From NCBI GenBank assembly GCA_014337915.1, contig QUBU01000010.1, forward strand, positions 40,674 through 104,673: a stretch of DNA of 64,000 nt. The letters run 5' to 3'. The DNA comes from Gammaproteobacteria bacterium. GTDB lineage: Bacteria > Pseudomonadota > Gammaproteobacteria > Steroidobacterales > GCA-2729495. Shown here one piece after another: positions 10,356 through 21,890 of the stretch (the stretch's first letter is position 1; each line of letters begins with the position of its first letter). A program made the translations under genes and the position numbers. The notes under the pieces were generated by a model. The model was not told the DNA's origin. It was given only the letters and a program-made list of their open reading frames with translations, and ran no database searches.

Positions 10356-10855
10356 CCGAGGTGGAGATCCATACCGATGGCGCCTGTCGCGGCAACCCAG
10401 GACCCGGCGGCTGGGGTGCCATCCTGCGCTGGGGGACTCGCGAGAAGGAGATCTGGGGCGGCGAACCGGCCACGACCAACAACCGCATGGAGCTCACCGC
10501 GGCCATTCGTGCGCTGGAAGCACTGCGCATGCCCTGTACCGTTCGAGCGTATACCGATTCGGAGTACCTGCGCCGGGGCATCACCGAGTGGCTGGAGCAG
10601 TGGAAGCGCCGTGGCTGGAAGACGGCAGGACGCAAGCCAGTCAAGAACGAGGACCTGTGGCAGCGCCTGGATGAACTTTCGACCCGGCATGCCGTGACCT
10701 GGCACTGGGTGCGGGGCCATACCGGGCATCCCGACAACGAGCGTGCGGACGCGCTGGCCAACCGTGGGGTCGACGAGGTGCTCGGTCTGGTCCCGGCCGG
10801 TGCTGCGGCCAGGGGGCCTGGCAGCACGGCGTGCCCGGGAGGACCGGCAGCATGA
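10352..10855 (+). CDS. rnhA: ribonuclease HI
   Basis: Degrades the RNA strand of RNA-DNA hybrids (R-loops, primers) in a metal-dependent reaction. The protein has 167 aa from ATG 10352, which overlaps the stop of the upstream methyltransferase as ATGA. The catalytic carboxylates are visible: D9 ([12 protein letters not shown]), E47 (NNRMELTA), D69 (AYTDSEY) and D133 (NERADALA), with H123 in VRGHTGH. A glycine/alanine-rich C-terminal tail of about 15 residues exceeds the E. coli length (155 aa). Its stop overlaps the dnaQ start, so the three genes are translationally coupled. Confidence 0.97.
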   Translation: MTEVEIHTDGACRGNPGPGGWGAILRWGTREKEIWGGEPATTNNRMELTAAIRALEALRMPCTVRAYTDSEYLRRGITEWLEQWKRRGWKTAGRKPVKNEDLWQRLDELSTRHAVTWHWVRGHTGHPDNERADALANRGVDEVLGLVPAGAAARGPGSTACPGGPAA

Positions 10856-11562
10856 GGCAGGTCGTCCTCGATACCGAGACCACGGGACTGGAGGTCGAAC
10901 AGGGCCATCGCATCATCGAGATCGGCTGTGTCGAGATGGTCAACCGGCGGCGGACCGGCAACACCTTCCACCAGTACCTGCGCCCGGATCGTGACATCGA
11001 CAGCGGCGCGGAGCAGGTCCATGGCATCAGCAACGAAGCGCTGCAGGGCAAGCCACGTTTCGCCGAGATCGTCGGTGAACTCCTGGAGTTCATCGCTGGT
11101 GCCGAGCTGATCATCCACAATGCCGAATTCGACGTCGGCTTCCTGGACAACGAGCTGCGCCTGGCTGGCCGTGATGGCGACAGCGTCCGCGGCCATTGCC
11201 AGGTGCTCGACACTCTGCTGCTGGCGCGTCGCCTGCACCCCGGCCAGCGCAACGGCCTGGATGCGCTGTGCCGGCGCTACGGCATCGACAACTCCGCCCG
11301 TGACTACCACGGCGCGCTGCTGGATGCGCAGCTGCTGGCCGATGTCTATCTCGCCATGACCGGCGGCCAGGCGGCGCTGTCGCTGGACATCGTGCCCGCC
11401 ACCGAGGTCGCCGGAGCGGTGGCGCCGCGCTTCGACCGTGCTGGCCTGTCGCTGGTGGTGCGGCACGCGAGCGCGGAAGAGCTGGCAGCGCACGAACGCC
11501 AGCTGGACCTGCTGGAGAAGGCCTGCCCGCAGGGGGCTGCATGGCGCCGGCGGGACGGTTGA
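10852..11562 (+). CDS. dnaQ: DNA polymerase III epsilon subunit (proofreading exonuclease)
   Basis: 3'-5' exonuclease that proofreads for the replicative polymerase core. The protein has 236 aa from ATG 10852 (ATGA overlap with rnhA). Exo I is LDTETTGLE (D7, E9), Exo II is [14 protein letters not shown], and Exo III-epsilon is [16 protein letters not shown] with the catalytic histidine and aspartate. After the nuclease domain a linker (residues about 185-236) carries the region that in E. coli binds the alpha subunit. The adjacent rnhA-dnaQ pair is widespread in proteobacteria. dnaE, encoding the alpha partner, lies at the right end of this window. Confidence 0.97.
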   Translation: MRQVVLDTETTGLEVEQGHRIIEIGCVEMVNRRRTGNTFHQYLRPDRDIDSGAEQVHGISNEALQGKPRFAEIVGELLEFIAGAELIIHNAEFDVGFLDNELRLAGRDGDSVRGHCQVLDTLLLARRLHPGQRNGLDALCRRYGIDNSARDYHGALLDAQLLADVYLAMTGGQAALSLDIVPATEVAGAVAPRFDRAGLSLVVRHASAEELAAHERQLDLLEKACPQGAAWRRRDG

Positions 11563-11759
11563 GGAACCTCCTTTACATATGCCAGTTCCGGTGGCCCGGT
11601 CGTCTGGTGCCGGCTTCGCTGCGGACTGTGAAGGCTGTGCTGGCGACAGCCGGGTTACATCGCCAGAATATCGTCCTCCGGGCGAGTGTCCCGGGCTGCC
11701 CGCGAACAACGATAACCAAGCGTGCAGCCTCCCGGCCCCTGAAAAGTGAATGAGAACAC

Positions 11760-13049
<1,290 letters not shown>

Positions 13050-13074
13050 CGGCTTCCAGACGAGTAAACGCATC

Positions 13075-14094
13075 ATGAAGATACTGGTCACCGGCGCCGC
13101 CGGATTCATCGGCATGTTCGTCTCCCGCATCCTGCTGGAGCGCGGTGACGAGGTCGTCGGCATCGACAACCTCAACGAATACTACGACGTCAACCTCAAG
13201 CACCATCGCCTGGCGTTGCTCAGCAAGCTGCCGGGTTTCAGCTTCGTGAAACTCGACCTGGCCGATCGCGCCGGCATGGAGGCCCTGTTCCGCGAGCAGC
13301 GCTTCCAGCGCGTAGTGCACCTGGCGGCGCAGGCCGGAGTGCGCTATTCACTCATCAATCCCCATGCCTACATCGACAGCAACCTGGTGGGCAGCTTCCA
13401 TGTCATGGAGGGCTGTCGCGCCAACGGCGTGGAGCACCTGGTGTATGCCTCCACCAGTTCGGTGTACGGCGCCAACACGCACATGCCGTTTTCCACCCAT
13501 CGGGCCGCGGACCACCCGATCTCGCTGTACGCCGCGACCAAGAAGGCCAACGAGATGATGGCGCACAGCTATTCGATGCTGCATCGCCTGCCGACGACGG
13601 GGCTGCGCTTCTTCACGGTGTACGGGCCCTACGGCCGCCCCGACATGGCATTGTTCCAGTTCACGCGCAATATCCTCGAGGGCAGGCCGATCGATGTCTT
13701 CAACTTCGGCCGGCATCGCCGCGACTTCACCTACGTCGACGACATTGCCCAGGGCGTGGTGCGCGCCCTGGACCGGGTCGCGGAGCCTGATCCGCAGTGG
13801 GACGCCGACAGTCCCGATCCCGCCCGCAGCTCGGCGCCTTACCGGCTCTACAACATCGGCAACAGCCGTCCCGTCGAGCTGATGCACTACATCAAGGTGA
13901 TCGAGGAGGTCCTGGGCCGCAAGGCCGAGAAGAACCTGCTGCCCCTGCAGGCTGGTGACGTGCCTGACACCTTTGCCGACGTCGAGGACCTCATCACCGA
14001 GGTTGGCTACCGCCCGGCTACCCCGGTAGAGGTCGGTGTGGCACGCTTCGTCGAGTGGTACCTCGAGTACTACGGGATCCGGCTCAACCAGTAG
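13075..14094 (+). CDS. UDP-glucuronate 4-epimerase-like NAD-dependent epimerase
   Basis: Extended short-chain dehydrogenase that interconverts UDP-glucuronate and UDP-galacturonate in capsule-type pathways. It has 339 aa from ATG 13075. The Rossmann motif is [12 protein letters not shown] (usually GFIGxx), followed by [24 protein letters not shown], the catalytic triad in STSSVYG and [11 protein letters not shown], and [15 protein letters not shown], a strong signature of the UDP-GlcA epimerase/CapI subgroup. Its partner UDP-glucose dehydrogenase, which would supply UDP-GlcA, is the next gene. It lies 25 bp after the TviB-like gene, in the same apparent operon. Confidence 0.9.
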   Translation: MKILVTGAAGFIGMFVSRILLERGDEVVGIDNLNEYYDVNLKHHRLALLSKLPGFSFVKLDLADRAGMEALFREQRFQRVVHLAAQAGVRYSLINPHAYIDSNLVGSFHVMEGCRANGVEHLVYASTSSVYGANTHMPFSTHRAADHPISLYAATKKANEMMAHSYSMLHRLPTTGLRFFTVYGPYGRPDMALFQFTRNILEGRPIDVFNFGRHRRDFTYVDDIAQGVVRALDRVAEPDPQWDADSPDPARSSAPYRLYNIGNSRPVELMHYIKVIEEVLGRKAEKNLLPLQAGDVPDTFADVEDLITEVGYRPATPVEVGVARFVEWYLEYYGIRLNQ

Positions 14095-14178
14095 CAGCGG
14101 GTCGGGTGGGGTCGCCGGCGGCCGCTTCCGGCCGCCCGGGGTTTGCGGTGCATAACGGCTGAAAAGAATCAGGACATC

Positions 14179-15513
14179 ATGCGCGTAACAGTTCACGGCA
14201 CCGGGTATGTCGGCCTGGTCACTGGCACCTGCCTGGCAGAGGTCGGCAACCACGTCACCTGTGTCGATATCGACGAGTCCAAGGTTGCAGCGCTGCGGCG
14301 CGGGCAGGTGCCGATCTACGAGCCTGGTCTGGAAGAACTGGTGCGCCGCAACTTCCAGGCGGGCCGCCTGGCTTTCACCACGGACGTTGCCGTCGGCGTA
14401 CGCCACGGGCCATTCCAGTTCATTGCCGTGGGTACACCCAAGGACGAGGATGGGTCCGCCGACCTGAGCCACGTGCTGACAGTGGCGCGTGCCATCGCCG
14501 CGGGAATGGACGATTACAAGGTGATCGTCACCAAGTCCACGGTGCCGGTCGGCACGGCCGACAAGGTGCGCGAGGCGGTTGCCACGGTGCTGGGCCAGCG
14601 GCAGGCGCCGCCGTCGTTCGATGTAGTGTCGAATCCGGAATTCCTGAAGGAGGGAGCCGCAGTCGGTGACTTCATGAAGCCCGACCGCATCATCATCGGC
14701 TCGGAGAGCGCCCGGGCCACGGAACTGCTGCGTGCCCTGTACGATCCGTTCAGCCGCAACCATGACAAGCTCATTGTCATGGATGTGCGCTCGGCGGAAC
14801 TCACCAAGTATGCGGCCAATGCCATGCTGGCGACCAAGATCAGCTTCATGAACGAGCTGGCCAACCTCGCCGAGATCTGCGGTGCCGACATCGAGCAGGT
14901 CCGGGTGGGCATCGGCTCGGACCCGCGCATCGGCTTCGAGTTCATCTATCCGGGATGCGGATATGGCGGCTCGTGCTTTCCCAAGGACGTGAGTGCCCTG
15001 ATCCGCTCCGCCGAGGAGCACCGCTTCGACATGCAACTGGTCAGGGCGGTGGAGGAGGTCAACGACCGGCAGAAGCGGGTGCTGTTCGCGAAGATCGAGC
15101 GGTTCTTCGACGGCAAGCTCCGGGGGCGTACGGTGGCCCTGTGGGGCCTGGCCTTCAAGCCCAATACGGATGACATGCGCGAGGCTTCCAGCAGCGTGCT
15201 CATGCAGCAGCTCTGGGCGGCCGGAGCGCGGGTCCGTGCCTATGATCCCAAGGCCCAGGACGAAGCACGCCGCATCCACGGTGAGCGGCCTGACCTGACC
15301 TACTGCCAGTCGGCCTATGAGGCAGTGGAAGGTGCCGACGTGCTGGCCGTGGTCACCGAGTGGCAGGAGTTCCGCAGCCCCGACTTCGAACGCCTGCGCG
15401 ACAGACTTGCGGCAGGCGCCATTTTCGATGGCCGCAACATCTACGATCCGGCAATGGTCCAGCGCATGGGCCTGCGTTACTTCGGCATCGGTCGCAGCAC
15501 GCCTGCCACCTGA
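14179..15513 (+). CDS. ugd: UDP-glucose 6-dehydrogenase
   Basis: Oxidises UDP-glucose to UDP-glucuronate, the precursor for uronic-acid glycans. It has 444 aa from ATG 14179, preceded by AGGA. The Rossmann motif [19 protein letters not shown], the [14 protein letters not shown] loop, [12 protein letters not shown], and the catalytic cysteine in [12 protein letters not shown] are all present, followed by [13 protein letters not shown]. The spacing to the upstream epimerase is 84 bp and to manC 23 bp. Together with the epimerase it provides UDP-GlcA and UDP-GalA. GDP-mannose dehydrogenase is related, but the GSADL and FKPNTDD motifs favour UDP-glucose. Confidence 0.94.
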   Translation: MRVTVHGTGYVGLVTGTCLAEVGNHVTCVDIDESKVAALRRGQVPIYEPGLEELVRRNFQAGRLAFTTDVAVGVRHGPFQFIAVGTPKDEDGSADLSHVLTVARAIAAGMDDYKVIVTKSTVPVGTADKVREAVATVLGQRQAPPSFDVVSNPEFLKEGAAVGDFMKPDRIIIGSESARATELLRALYDPFSRNHDKLIVMDVRSAELTKYAANAMLATKISFMNELANLAEICGADIEQVRVGIGSDPRIGFEFIYPGCGYGGSCFPKDVSALIRSAEEHRFDMQLVRAVEEVNDRQKRVLFAKIERFFDGKLRGRTVALWGLAFKPNTDDMREASSSVLMQQLWAAGARVRAYDPKAQDEARRIHGERPDLTYCQSAYEAVEGADVLAVVTEWQEFRSPDFERLRDRLAAGAIFDGRNIYDPAMVQRMGLRYFGIGRSTPAT

Positions 15514-15536
15514 GCGCGACATCACCCGGCCGCCGC

Positions 15537-16961
15537 ATGCAGATCGTTCCCGTCATCCTCTGCGGCGGATCCGGTACCCGGCTCTGGCCCCTGTCGCGGG
15601 CACTGTTGCCCAAGCAGCTGCTGGCGCTGCAGGGCACGGGCACCCTGCTGCAGGAGACATTCGGCAGGGTGCAGGGCCTCGGTCCCGGCTGCGAGGCGCC
15701 GCTGGTGCTCTGCAACGAGGCCCATCGGTTCCTGGTGGATGCGCAGCTGCGCCAGGCCGGCGCCTGCCCACGGCTGATCCTGGAGCCGGTCGGCCGTAAC
15801 ACGGCGCCGGCCGTGGCTGTCGCCGCGCTGCGGGCGAGGGCAGAGCAGGCTGACGATCCACTGTTGCTGGTGCTGCCATCTGACCACGTGGTTGCCGATG
15901 GTGGTGCCTTCCAGGCGGCGGTGCGCGCCGCGTTGCCGGCTGCCAGGGCCGGCGAACTGGTGGCCTTCGGCGTGGTGCCCGAGCGCCCCGAGACCGGCTA
16001 TGGCTACATTCGTGGGGCAGCCGGTGGCGCCGGTCCGCGACGCATCGAGGAGTTCGTCGAGAAGCCGGACCTCGACACGGCCCGCGGGTTTCTCGCCAGC
16101 GGCCGGCACTTCTGGAACAGTGGCATGTTCCTCTTCAGCGCCAGTGCGTACCTGCGCGAACTGCGGAATTTTGCACCGGACATCCTTGCGGCCTGCGAGG
16201 CGGCGGTTGCCGCCGGGCATGTCGAAGCCACGACCCTGCGGCTCGACGATGCGGCATTCCGCGCCTGCCGCTCGCAGTCCATCGACTACGCGGTGATGGA
16301 GGAGACCAGCCGCGGCAGCGTGGTGCCGCTTGGCGCCGGCTGGAGCGACGTCGGCTCCTGGGCAGCCCTGCACGAGGTCTCGGGCCGGGATGCGGCCGGC
16401 AACGTCATTTCCGGTGACGTGGTTGCCGTCGATTGCCGGAATTCCTACCTGCGCGCCGAGAGCCGCCTGGTCGGCGTGGTGGGCCTCGAGGGCTGTGTCG
16501 TCGTCGAAACCAGGGACGCCGTGCTGGTGGCGCCGCAGGCGCGGGCACAGGACGTGAAGCTGCTGGTGGAGGCGCTGGCAGGAGCGGGCCGCGCCGAGAC
16601 CAGGCAGGGCCGCGAGGTGTTTCGACCCTGGGGCAGCTATGACAGCCTGGAGGCGCGGCCCGGTTTCCAGGTCAAGCGCCTCGCGGTGCTGCCTGGTGCC
16701 ATACTGTCCCTGCAGCTGCACCAGCAGCGCGCCGAGCATTGGGTGGTGGTGTCGGGAATCGCACGCATCACCCGCAATGAGGAAGTCTTCGAGTTGCGCC
16801 GCAACGAGCACACATTCATCCCCCTGGGGGCGCGCCATCGCATCGAGAATCCCGGCACTGAACTGCTGGAGATCATCGAGGTGCAGGTGGGTGACTATCT
16901 CGGCGAGGATGACATCGTCCGCCTGGAGGATCGTTACGGCCGCCAGGGCCGCAGGGACTGA
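15537..16961 (+). CDS. manC: mannose-1-phosphate guanylyltransferase / mannose-6-phosphate isomerase
   Basis: Bifunctional type II PMI/GMP making GDP-mannose. The 474-aa protein starts at ATG 15537; no clear ribosome site is seen. The N-terminal nucleotidyltransferase has [14 protein letters not shown] at about residues 7-20 and EEFVEKPD. The C-terminal isomerase cupin (residues about 360-470) shows [28 protein letters not shown] and [16 protein letters not shown] with metal-binding histidines. It sits 23 bp after ugd and 32 bp before manB. Together ManC and ManB convert fructose/mannose-6-phosphate to GDP-mannose for exopolysaccharide. Confidence 0.94.
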   Translation: MQIVPVILCGGSGTRLWPLSRALLPKQLLALQGTGTLLQETFGRVQGLGPGCEAPLVLCNEAHRFLVDAQLRQAGACPRLILEPVGRNTAPAVAVAALRARAEQADDPLLLVLPSDHVVADGGAFQAAVRAALPAARAGELVAFGVVPERPETGYGYIRGAAGGAGPRRIEEFVEKPDLDTARGFLASGRHFWNSGMFLFSASAYLRELRNFAPDILAACEAAVAAGHVEATTLRLDDAAFRACRSQSIDYAVMEETSRGSVVPLGAGWSDVGSWAALHEVSGRDAAGNVISGDVVAVDCRNSYLRAESRLVGVVGLEGCVVVETRDAVLVAPQARAQDVKLLVEALAGAGRAETRQGREVFRPWGSYDSLEARPGFQVKRLAVLPGAILSLQLHQQRAEHWVVVSGIARITRNEEVFELRRNEHTFIPLGARHRIENPGTELLEIIEVQVGDYLGEDDIVRLEDRYGRQGRRD

Positions 16962-16993
16962 GTCCCGCCACCTTCGGTTCCGGAAGAGCGCCA

Positions 16994-18358
16994 ATGACCG
17001 AGCCGCTGACCTGCTTCAAGGCCTACGACATCCGCGGGCGCATTCCCGGCGAGATCAACGAGGACGTTGCCTGCCGCATCGGCAGGGCATTCGGCGAGTT
17101 CCTTGCGGCAGGTGAGGTCGTTGTGGGCCACGACATCCGGCTCTCGGGGCCGGTACTGTCCGCAGCGCTGGCGCGCGGACTGAATGCCGTCGGCGTCGAC
17201 GTCATCGATATTGGCCTCTGCGGCACCGAGGAGGTCTACTTTGCCACCTCGCACCTGGGCGCCGGCGGCGGGATCATGGTCACGGCCAGCCACAACCCGG
17301 CCGACTACAACGGCATGAAGCTGGTGCGCGCGGGTTCGCGCCCCGTCAGCGGCGACACCGGCCTCCTCGAGATCCGCCGGCGTGCCGAGGAGCTGGCCGG
17401 TGCTGCAATCCGCGGGATGCCGCACCAGGGCGGCGTGCGCCGGGCCGATCCCCGGCAGGACTACGTGCGTCACCTGCTCGGCTACGTGGACCGCGACCGC
17501 CTCAAGCCACTGCACCTGGTCATGAATGCCGGCAATGGCAGCGCCGGGCCGGTGGTGGATGCGCTGGAACGCGAACTGCCGTTCCGGCTGACGAAAGTCC
17601 AGCACCAGCCCGATGGCCGCTTCCCCAACGGCGTGCCGAATCCGCTGCTGCCGGAAAATCGCGAGGCAACCAGCCGTGCCATCCGCAGCGTGGGCGCCGA
17701 CTTCGGCGTCGCATGGGACGGTGATTTCGACCGCTGCTTCCTGTTCGACGAACGCGGCGAGTTCATCGAGGGCTACTATGTGGTCGGTCTGCTGGCGGAG
17801 GCAATGCTGGCGGCGCATCCGGGAGCGCGCATCATCCATGACCCACGGCTGGTGTGGAATACCGAGGACATCGTCCGTAAGCAGGGCGGCATTGCGGTAC
17901 AGAGCAAGACCGGGCATGCCTTCATCAAGGAGCGCATGCGCCACGAAGATGCCGTCTACGGTGGCGAGATGAGCGCGCATCATTATTTTCGCGACTTTGC
18001 CTACTGTGACAGCGGCATGATCCCCTGGCTGCTGGTGGCTGGCCTGGTCAGCAGTGGAGGGCGGCCACTGTCCGCGCTGGTGGCCGACCGCATCCGTCGC
18101 TTTCCGGTCAGCGGCGAGATCAACCGCCAGCTCGCGGATCCGGCAGCGGCGCTGGCCCGGGTCCGCGCGCGCTATGCGCCCGGGGCCGAGGTGATCGACG
18201 AGACCGATGGCCTTGGCATCGCCTTCCAAGACTGGCGTTTCAACCTGCGGGCCTCCAACACCGAACCGGTCATCCGGCTCAACGTCGAGAGCCGTGGTGA
18301 CGTGGGGTTGATGCAGGCAAAGACGGCCGAGATCCTGGCGCTGCTATCCCGGCATTGA
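16994..18358 (+). CDS. manB: phosphomannomutase (ManB/CpsG type)
   Basis: Interconverts mannose-6-phosphate and mannose-1-phosphate, feeding ManC; many members also act on glucose phosphates. It has 454 aa, the size of E. coli CpsG (456). The phosphoserine loop is [14 protein letters not shown], the metal-binding loop DGDFDRCF, the sugar-specificity loop [10 protein letters not shown] (the GEMSAHH form typical of phosphomannomutases), and the phosphate-binding end is [18 protein letters not shown] 16994 is preceded by GGAAGAG. It is the last gene of the nucleotide-sugar run; the convergent acyl carrier protein gene begins 70 bp downstream and no clear terminator is visible. Confidence 0.94.
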   Translation: MTEPLTCFKAYDIRGRIPGEINEDVACRIGRAFGEFLAAGEVVVGHDIRLSGPVLSAALARGLNAVGVDVIDIGLCGTEEVYFATSHLGAGGGIMVTASHNPADYNGMKLVRAGSRPVSGDTGLLEIRRRAEELAGAAIRGMPHQGGVRRADPRQDYVRHLLGYVDRDRLKPLHLVMNAGNGSAGPVVDALERELPFRLTKVQHQPDGRFPNGVPNPLLPENREATSRAIRSVGADFGVAWDGDFDRCFLFDERGEFIEGYYVVGLLAEAMLAAHPGARIIHDPRLVWNTEDIVRKQGGIAVQSKTGHAFIKERMRHEDAVYGGEMSAHHYFRDFAYCDSGMIPWLLVAGLVSSGGRPLSALVADRIRRFPVSGEINRQLADPAAALARVRARYAPGAEVIDETDGLGIAFQDWRFNLRASNTEPVIRLNVESRGDVGLMQAKTAEILALLSRH

Positions 18359-18427
18359 GCCGGCGCCTGGTGCCGGCGGGCGTGGATCCGGCGTGGGCGC
18401 CCCCGGGTATCCAGGCCGATCACGAGG

Positions 18428-18676
18428 CTACTGCGTCACCTTGCCCTGCACGAAATGCACCAGGGAGCCGAAGGTGGCGAAGGTGTCGGCTGAAATCTCG
18501 TCATCGTGCACCACGATCCCGAACTGGTCTTCCAGGGCGGTGATGACCTCCACCACTGCCATGGAATCGAGCTCCGGCAGGGCGCCGAGCAGCGCCGAGT
18601 CCGCTTCCAGGCGGGCGGCCCGTTCACCCAGTTGCAGGGCATCCCTCAGGATCGCGCGCAGCTGCTGATCCAGCAT
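18428..18676 (-). CDS. acyl carrier protein of the XrtA-associated acyl module
   Basis: Small carrier, 82 aa. Ser38 in ELDSMAVVEV is the expected phosphopantetheine attachment site. The helix II motif is followed by ITALEDQFGIVVHDDEI, as in ACPs. It is a specialised copy, not the housekeeping acpP, which would sit with fabF/fabD. It is divergent from the AMP-forming acyl-CoA ligase at 18851, with a 174-bp AT-richer shared promoter region. Ligase, decarboxylase and ACP occur together in exosortase-A systems. A dedicated phosphopantetheinyl transferase is encoded 10 kb away at 28677. The acyl substrate is unknown. Confidence 0.88.
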   Translation of the reverse strand: MLDQQLRAILRDALQLGERAARLEADSALLGALPELDSMAVVEVITALEDQFGIVVHDDEISADTFATFGSLVHFVQGKVTQ

Positions 18677-18850
18677 GTCGTGAGTACTCCGGTTTTCCTG
18701 TGCCGGGAGTGCTGGGGGTGCCTGGACGGACTCCACGGTTGCGGGAATTTTATAGTAAAAACAGTGTTTCGCCCAACAAACGCCAGTATGCTGTGCCCCG
18801 CAGCCGTCCGTCCGGGCGGCGCCCAGCACCAGCGTCCAGGCCGCAGGCCA
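18677..18850. promoter_or_regulatory. divergent promoter region between ACP and acyl-CoA ligase genes
   Basis: The 174-bp gap carries the only AT-rich patch nearby, with TATAGT at 18751-18756 (plus strand) and, read on the minus strand, a GG-N10-GC pattern within 18771-18785 that could be a weak -24/-12 element. Neither is convincing alone. Both genes must start transcription here. Confidence 0.45.
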
Positions 18851-20446
18851 ATGACCGAACTCCTGCATGAACTCATTATGTCGTCCGCCCGGCGCCATGG
18901 CGCACGGCCTGCAGTGACCGACGCGGCACGCACGGTGACCTACGAGCAGCTCGCGCTCGGGATCGAGCGCCTGGCCGCTGGTCTTGCCGATGCCGGCATG
19001 CACCGCGGGACGCGCGTGGCGGTATACCTGCCGAAGTGCCTGGAAGCCGTCGAGGCCATGTTTGCCGTCGCCATGGGTGGCGGCATTTTCGTTCCGGTCA
19101 ACCCGCTGCTCAGGCCGGCTCAGGTGGCCTACATCCTGCAGGACTCCGGAGCTGGTTTGCTGCTCACTTCCGCGGAGCGCCTCGCAGTACTCGCGACCGA
19201 ACTCGACGCCTGTTCCGAGCTGCGGACCGTGGTCACCGTGGAGGCAACGGATGCGTCCCGGCAGGCAGCCTTGCGGGTCGTATCGATGACGGCACTGCGC
19301 GACGAGGCGCCAGCCCTGGCGGCACCCTGCGTCATCGACGAGGATGTCGCATCCATTTTCTACACCTCTGGCAGCACCGGCCGTCCCAAGGGCGTGGTGC
19401 TCAGCCACCGCAACATGGTCGCCGGCGCGCACAGCGTGGCGAGCTACCTGGAAAACCGGCTGGAAGACAGCATCCTGGCCGTGCTGCCGCTGAGCTTCGA
19501 CTATGGCTTCAGCCAGCTGACCACCGCGTTCCACAGCGCGGCGCGGGTGGTCCTGCTGAACTACCTGCTGCCGAACGACGTTCTGCGCGCACTGGAGCGC
19601 GAGCACATCACCGGGCTTGCCGGCGTGCCGCCGCTATGGATCCAGCTCGCCGCGCTGGACTGGCCAGAGGCGGCCGGTGCGCGGTTGCGCTACATCACCA
19701 GTTCCGGCGGCAAGCTGCCGCTCACCACGGTCCGGAGGCTGCGGCAGAAACTGCCGGCCACGCGCCTGTACCTGATGTACGGCCTGACCGAGGCCTTCCG
19801 CTCGACCTACCTGCCCCCGGAACTGGTGGATCAGCGGCCGACGTCCATCGGCAAGGCGATTCCCAACGCGGAGGTCCTCGTGGTTCGTCCCGATGGCACC
19901 GAGTGCGGGGTGGATGAGCCTGGCGAACTGGTGCACCGGGGGGCGCTGGTAGCCAGGGGCTACTGGCGGGATCCGGAGCGCAGCCGCGAGCGCTTCCGGC
20001 CGGCACCCGGCCAGCTGCCGGGCCTGCCGCTCCCGGAGATCGCCGTCTGGTCCGGGGATACCGTGCAGCGCGATGCCGAGGGCTTCCTGTATTTTGTGGG
20101 TCGCCATGACGAGACGATCAAGACCTCGGGCTATCGCGTCAGCCCCACCGAGGTGGAGGAGGTGCTGTACGCGACCCAGATGGTGGCCGGCGCGGTGGCC
20201 TTCGGTGTCTACCATGCCAGCCTCGGGCAGAGCATCGCCGTGGCAGTGGAAGCCGCTGGCGGACAGCTGCCTGATACCGGGCGCCTGCTGGCCGAGTGCC
20301 GCAAGGCGCTGCCGCCGTTCATGGTGCCGGCGACCGTGATCTGGGAGGCCGAGCTGCCGCGCAATCCCAATGGCAAGCTGGACCGTAGCGCCATCATCGG
20401 CCGCCTGCGGCCGCAACTCGAGGCTGCCCATGCGTCCGACCAGTGA
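18851..20446 (+). CDS. acyl-CoA ligase (AMP-forming), exosortase A-associated
   Basis: ANL-superfamily enzyme that activates a carboxylic acid as acyl-AMP and passes it to CoA or a carrier protein. It has 531 aa from ATG 18851. Core motifs are the P-loop YTSGSTGRPKGVVLSH (about residues 172-187), the LMYGLTEAFRSTYLPPE substrate/AMP region, the hinge region DTVQRDAEGFLYFVGRHDE, and the C-terminal catalytic lysine in NPNGKLDRS. Similarity is to the TIGR03098 family of XrtA loci. The downstream decarboxylase starts inside its last 17 bp, so they are translationally coupled, and an ACP gene diverges upstream. Substrate is not predictable from sequence. Confidence 0.9.
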   Translation: MTELLHELIMSSARRHGARPAVTDAARTVTYEQLALGIERLAAGLADAGMHRGTRVAVYLPKCLEAVEAMFAVAMGGGIFVPVNPLLRPAQVAYILQDSGAGLLLTSAERLAVLATELDACSELRTVVTVEATDASRQAALRVVSMTALRDEAPALAAPCVIDEDVASIFYTSGSTGRPKGVVLSHRNMVAGAHSVASYLENRLEDSILAVLPLSFDYGFSQLTTAFHSAARVVLLNYLLPNDVLRALEREHITGLAGVPPLWIQLAALDWPEAAGARLRYITSSGGKLPLTTVRRLRQKLPATRLYLMYGLTEAFRSTYLPPELVDQRPTSIGKAIPNAEVLVVRPDGTECGVDEPGELVHRGALVARGYWRDPERSRERFRPAPGQLPGLPLPEIAVWSGDTVQRDAEGFLYFVGRHDETIKTSGYRVSPTEVEEVLYATQMVAGAVAFGVYHASLGQSIAVAVEAAGGQLPDTGRLLAECRKALPPFMVPATVIWEAELPRNPNGKLDRSAIIGRLRPQLEAAHASDQ

Positions 20447-21668
20447 AACGCTGCGCCACGCGGCGCTGGACCAGCTGCAATCGCGTGACGGGCAGTTGCT
20501 GATCGGCGGCGAGAGCGTGTCTGCCATCCTCGAGCGCGTTGGCCGCACGCCGTTCTATGCCTATGATCGCCAGGCCATCGCCACGCGGGTGGCGCAGCTG
20601 CGCGCGGCATTGCCGGAAGGCATGCGCCTGCACTACGCGATCAAGGCCAACCCCATGCCGGCCCTGGTGGCCCACATGGCCGGCCTCGTGGATGGCTTCG
20701 ACGTTGCATCTGCTGGTGAGCTCCGCATCGCGCTGGCGGCCGGGATGGCGCCGGGTTGCATCGGCTTCGCCGGCCCCGGCAAGTCGGTGCCGGAACTGCA
20801 GGCAGCAGTGGCCGCCGGGATCACGATACATGCCGAGTCGGAGCGGGAGATTGCCATCCTGCACGACCTCGGCAGCCGGGACCGGCGGCCGCGCCTTGCC
20901 ATCCGCGTCAATCCCGCGTTCGAGCTGAAGACGGCCGGTATGAAGATGGGTGGCGGGGCCTCCCAGTTCGGTATCGACGCCGAGCGTGTACCCGCGCTCC
21001 TGCGCAGCCTCGACACGGCACGCGTGGAGTTCCGGGGTTTCCATGTCTTTGCCGGGTCGCAGAACCTCTCTGCGACGGCCATCAGCGAGGCGCAGTCGCA
21101 GACGCTGCTGCTCGTGGAGCAGCTGGCAGCCGACGCTCCGGGACCGGTTGCGGAACTCAATATCGGTGGTGGCCTGGGAATCCCCTATTTCCCGGGCGAG
21201 CGGCCGGTGGACCTCGCTGCCGTCGGTACGGCCCTGGCCCAGCTGGCCGCGCGGGCCCGGCGCACCCTGCCGGGAACCCGGCTCATCATCGAGCTCGGAC
21301 GCTACCTGGTGGGGGAGGCTGGCTACTACGTCTGTCGCATCATCGACCGCAAGCTGTCCCGCGGCCGGGTGTTCCTGGTGACTGACGGCGGGCTGCACCA
21401 TCATCTGGCCGCCAGCGGTAACTTCGGCCAGGTGGTCAGGAAGAACTATCCGGTCGTGATTGCCAGCCGGCTGGACCAGCCACCGGCGGAGATCGCTTCG
21501 GTGGTCGGGCCGTTGTGCACGCCACTCGATCTGCTGGCTGATGCCATGCTGTTTCCGCAGGCTGGCCCTGGTGACCTCGTGGCCGTGCTGCAGTCCGGCG
21601 CCTATGGTTGCAGCGCCAGCCCGCACGGGTTCCTCGGCCACCCGGAGCCGCTGGAAATCCTGGTCTAG
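20430..21668 (+). CDS. PLP-dependent decarboxylase, exosortase A system-associated
   Basis: Fold type III (alanine racemase-like barrel) decarboxylase related to diaminopimelate/ornithine decarboxylases, 412 aa from ATG 20430. The PLP lysine lies in HYAIKANPMPALV (about residue 70), the glycine loop is LNIGGGLGIPY, and the C-terminal catalytic region is VGPLCTPLDLLAD followed by LQSGAYGCSASP. It overlaps the acyl-CoA ligase gene by 17 bp. The TIGR03099 family is confined to XrtA loci and is distinct from biosynthetic LysA. It could decarboxylate an amino acid that is then acylated or used as a polyamine-like decoration; that is inference. Confidence 0.9.
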   Translation: MRPTSETLRHAALDQLQSRDGQLLIGGESVSAILERVGRTPFYAYDRQAIATRVAQLRAALPEGMRLHYAIKANPMPALVAHMAGLVDGFDVASAGELRIALAAGMAPGCIGFAGPGKSVPELQAAVAAGITIHAESEREIAILHDLGSRDRRPRLAIRVNPAFELKTAGMKMGGGASQFGIDAERVPALLRSLDTARVEFRGFHVFAGSQNLSATAISEAQSQTLLLVEQLAADAPGPVAELNIGGGLGIPYFPGERPVDLAAVGTALAQLAARARRTLPGTRLIIELGRYLVGEAGYYVCRIIDRKLSRGRVFLVTDGGLHHHLAASGNFGQVVRKNYPVVIASRLDQPPAEIASVVGPLCTPLDLLADAMLFPQAGPGDLVAVLQSGAYGCSASPHGFLGHPEPLEILV

Positions 21669-21694
21669 AGCTGCGAATCCGCAGCGTCGCCGGC

Positions 21695-21736
21695 CGGGCC
21701 CGCCAGCGAGCGGTTATGTGGCTTGTCGGGCCCGCC
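21695..21736 (+). repeat. 10-bp direct repeat of a palindromic core upstream of the sugar transferase promoter
   Basis: CGGGCCCGCC occurs at 21695-21704 and 21727-21736, start-to-start 32 bp, about three helical turns. The core CGGGCCCG is itself a perfect palindrome. The pair lies 18-59 bp upstream of a -24/-12 promoter-like element, so it could be a binding site for a dimeric activator such as PrsR. GC-rich background makes chance possible. Confidence 0.4.
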
Positions 21737-21753
21737 GAATGAGACGTATTCGC

Positions 21754-21769
21754 TGGTTTGCGGATTGCA
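21754..21769 (+). promoter_or_regulatory. sigma-54 (-24/-12) promoter candidate
   Basis: TGGTTTGCGGATTGCA keeps the invariant GG and GC ten bases apart and matches TGG at -24 and TTGCA at -12. It is about 120 bp before the GTG start of the EpsB-type sugar transferase. PrsR, a sigma-54 activator with GAFTGA, is encoded in this window. A TATAAT at 21777-21782 is an alternative sigma-70 -10, but it lacks a good -35. Confidence 0.6.
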
Positions 21770-21890
21770 GCAAGCCTATAATTTCCGGCGATTTGTCTCT
21801 CCGGGCGTCCCGCAAGCGGGCGCATGCCCGAAAACGAGCCAACGAGAACAAGGGCCTGAACAACAATCCTTCGCTGACCGGTCATTTTGC

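Noticed and set aside
11605..11620. GG-N10-GC pattern (TGGTGC...TCGCT) before the TviB-like gene as a sigma-54 promoter
   Set aside because: The -12 half is imperfect and such patterns are expected by chance several times in GC-rich gaps of this size.
13348..15525. A 725-codon minus-strand open frame opposite the epimerase and ugd
   Set aside because: No recognisable domain, and it spans two well-supported plus-strand genes and their gap.
18771..18785. Minus-strand GG-N10-GC pattern before the ACP gene as a sigma-54 promoter
   Set aside because: Only TGGC and GC match; the -12 TT is missing. Kept as a remark, not a call.
18428..19606. Long 392-aa version of the ACP protein
   Set aside because: The N-terminal 310 residues are antisense to the acyl-CoA ligase; the ACP fold starts at the ATG at 18676.
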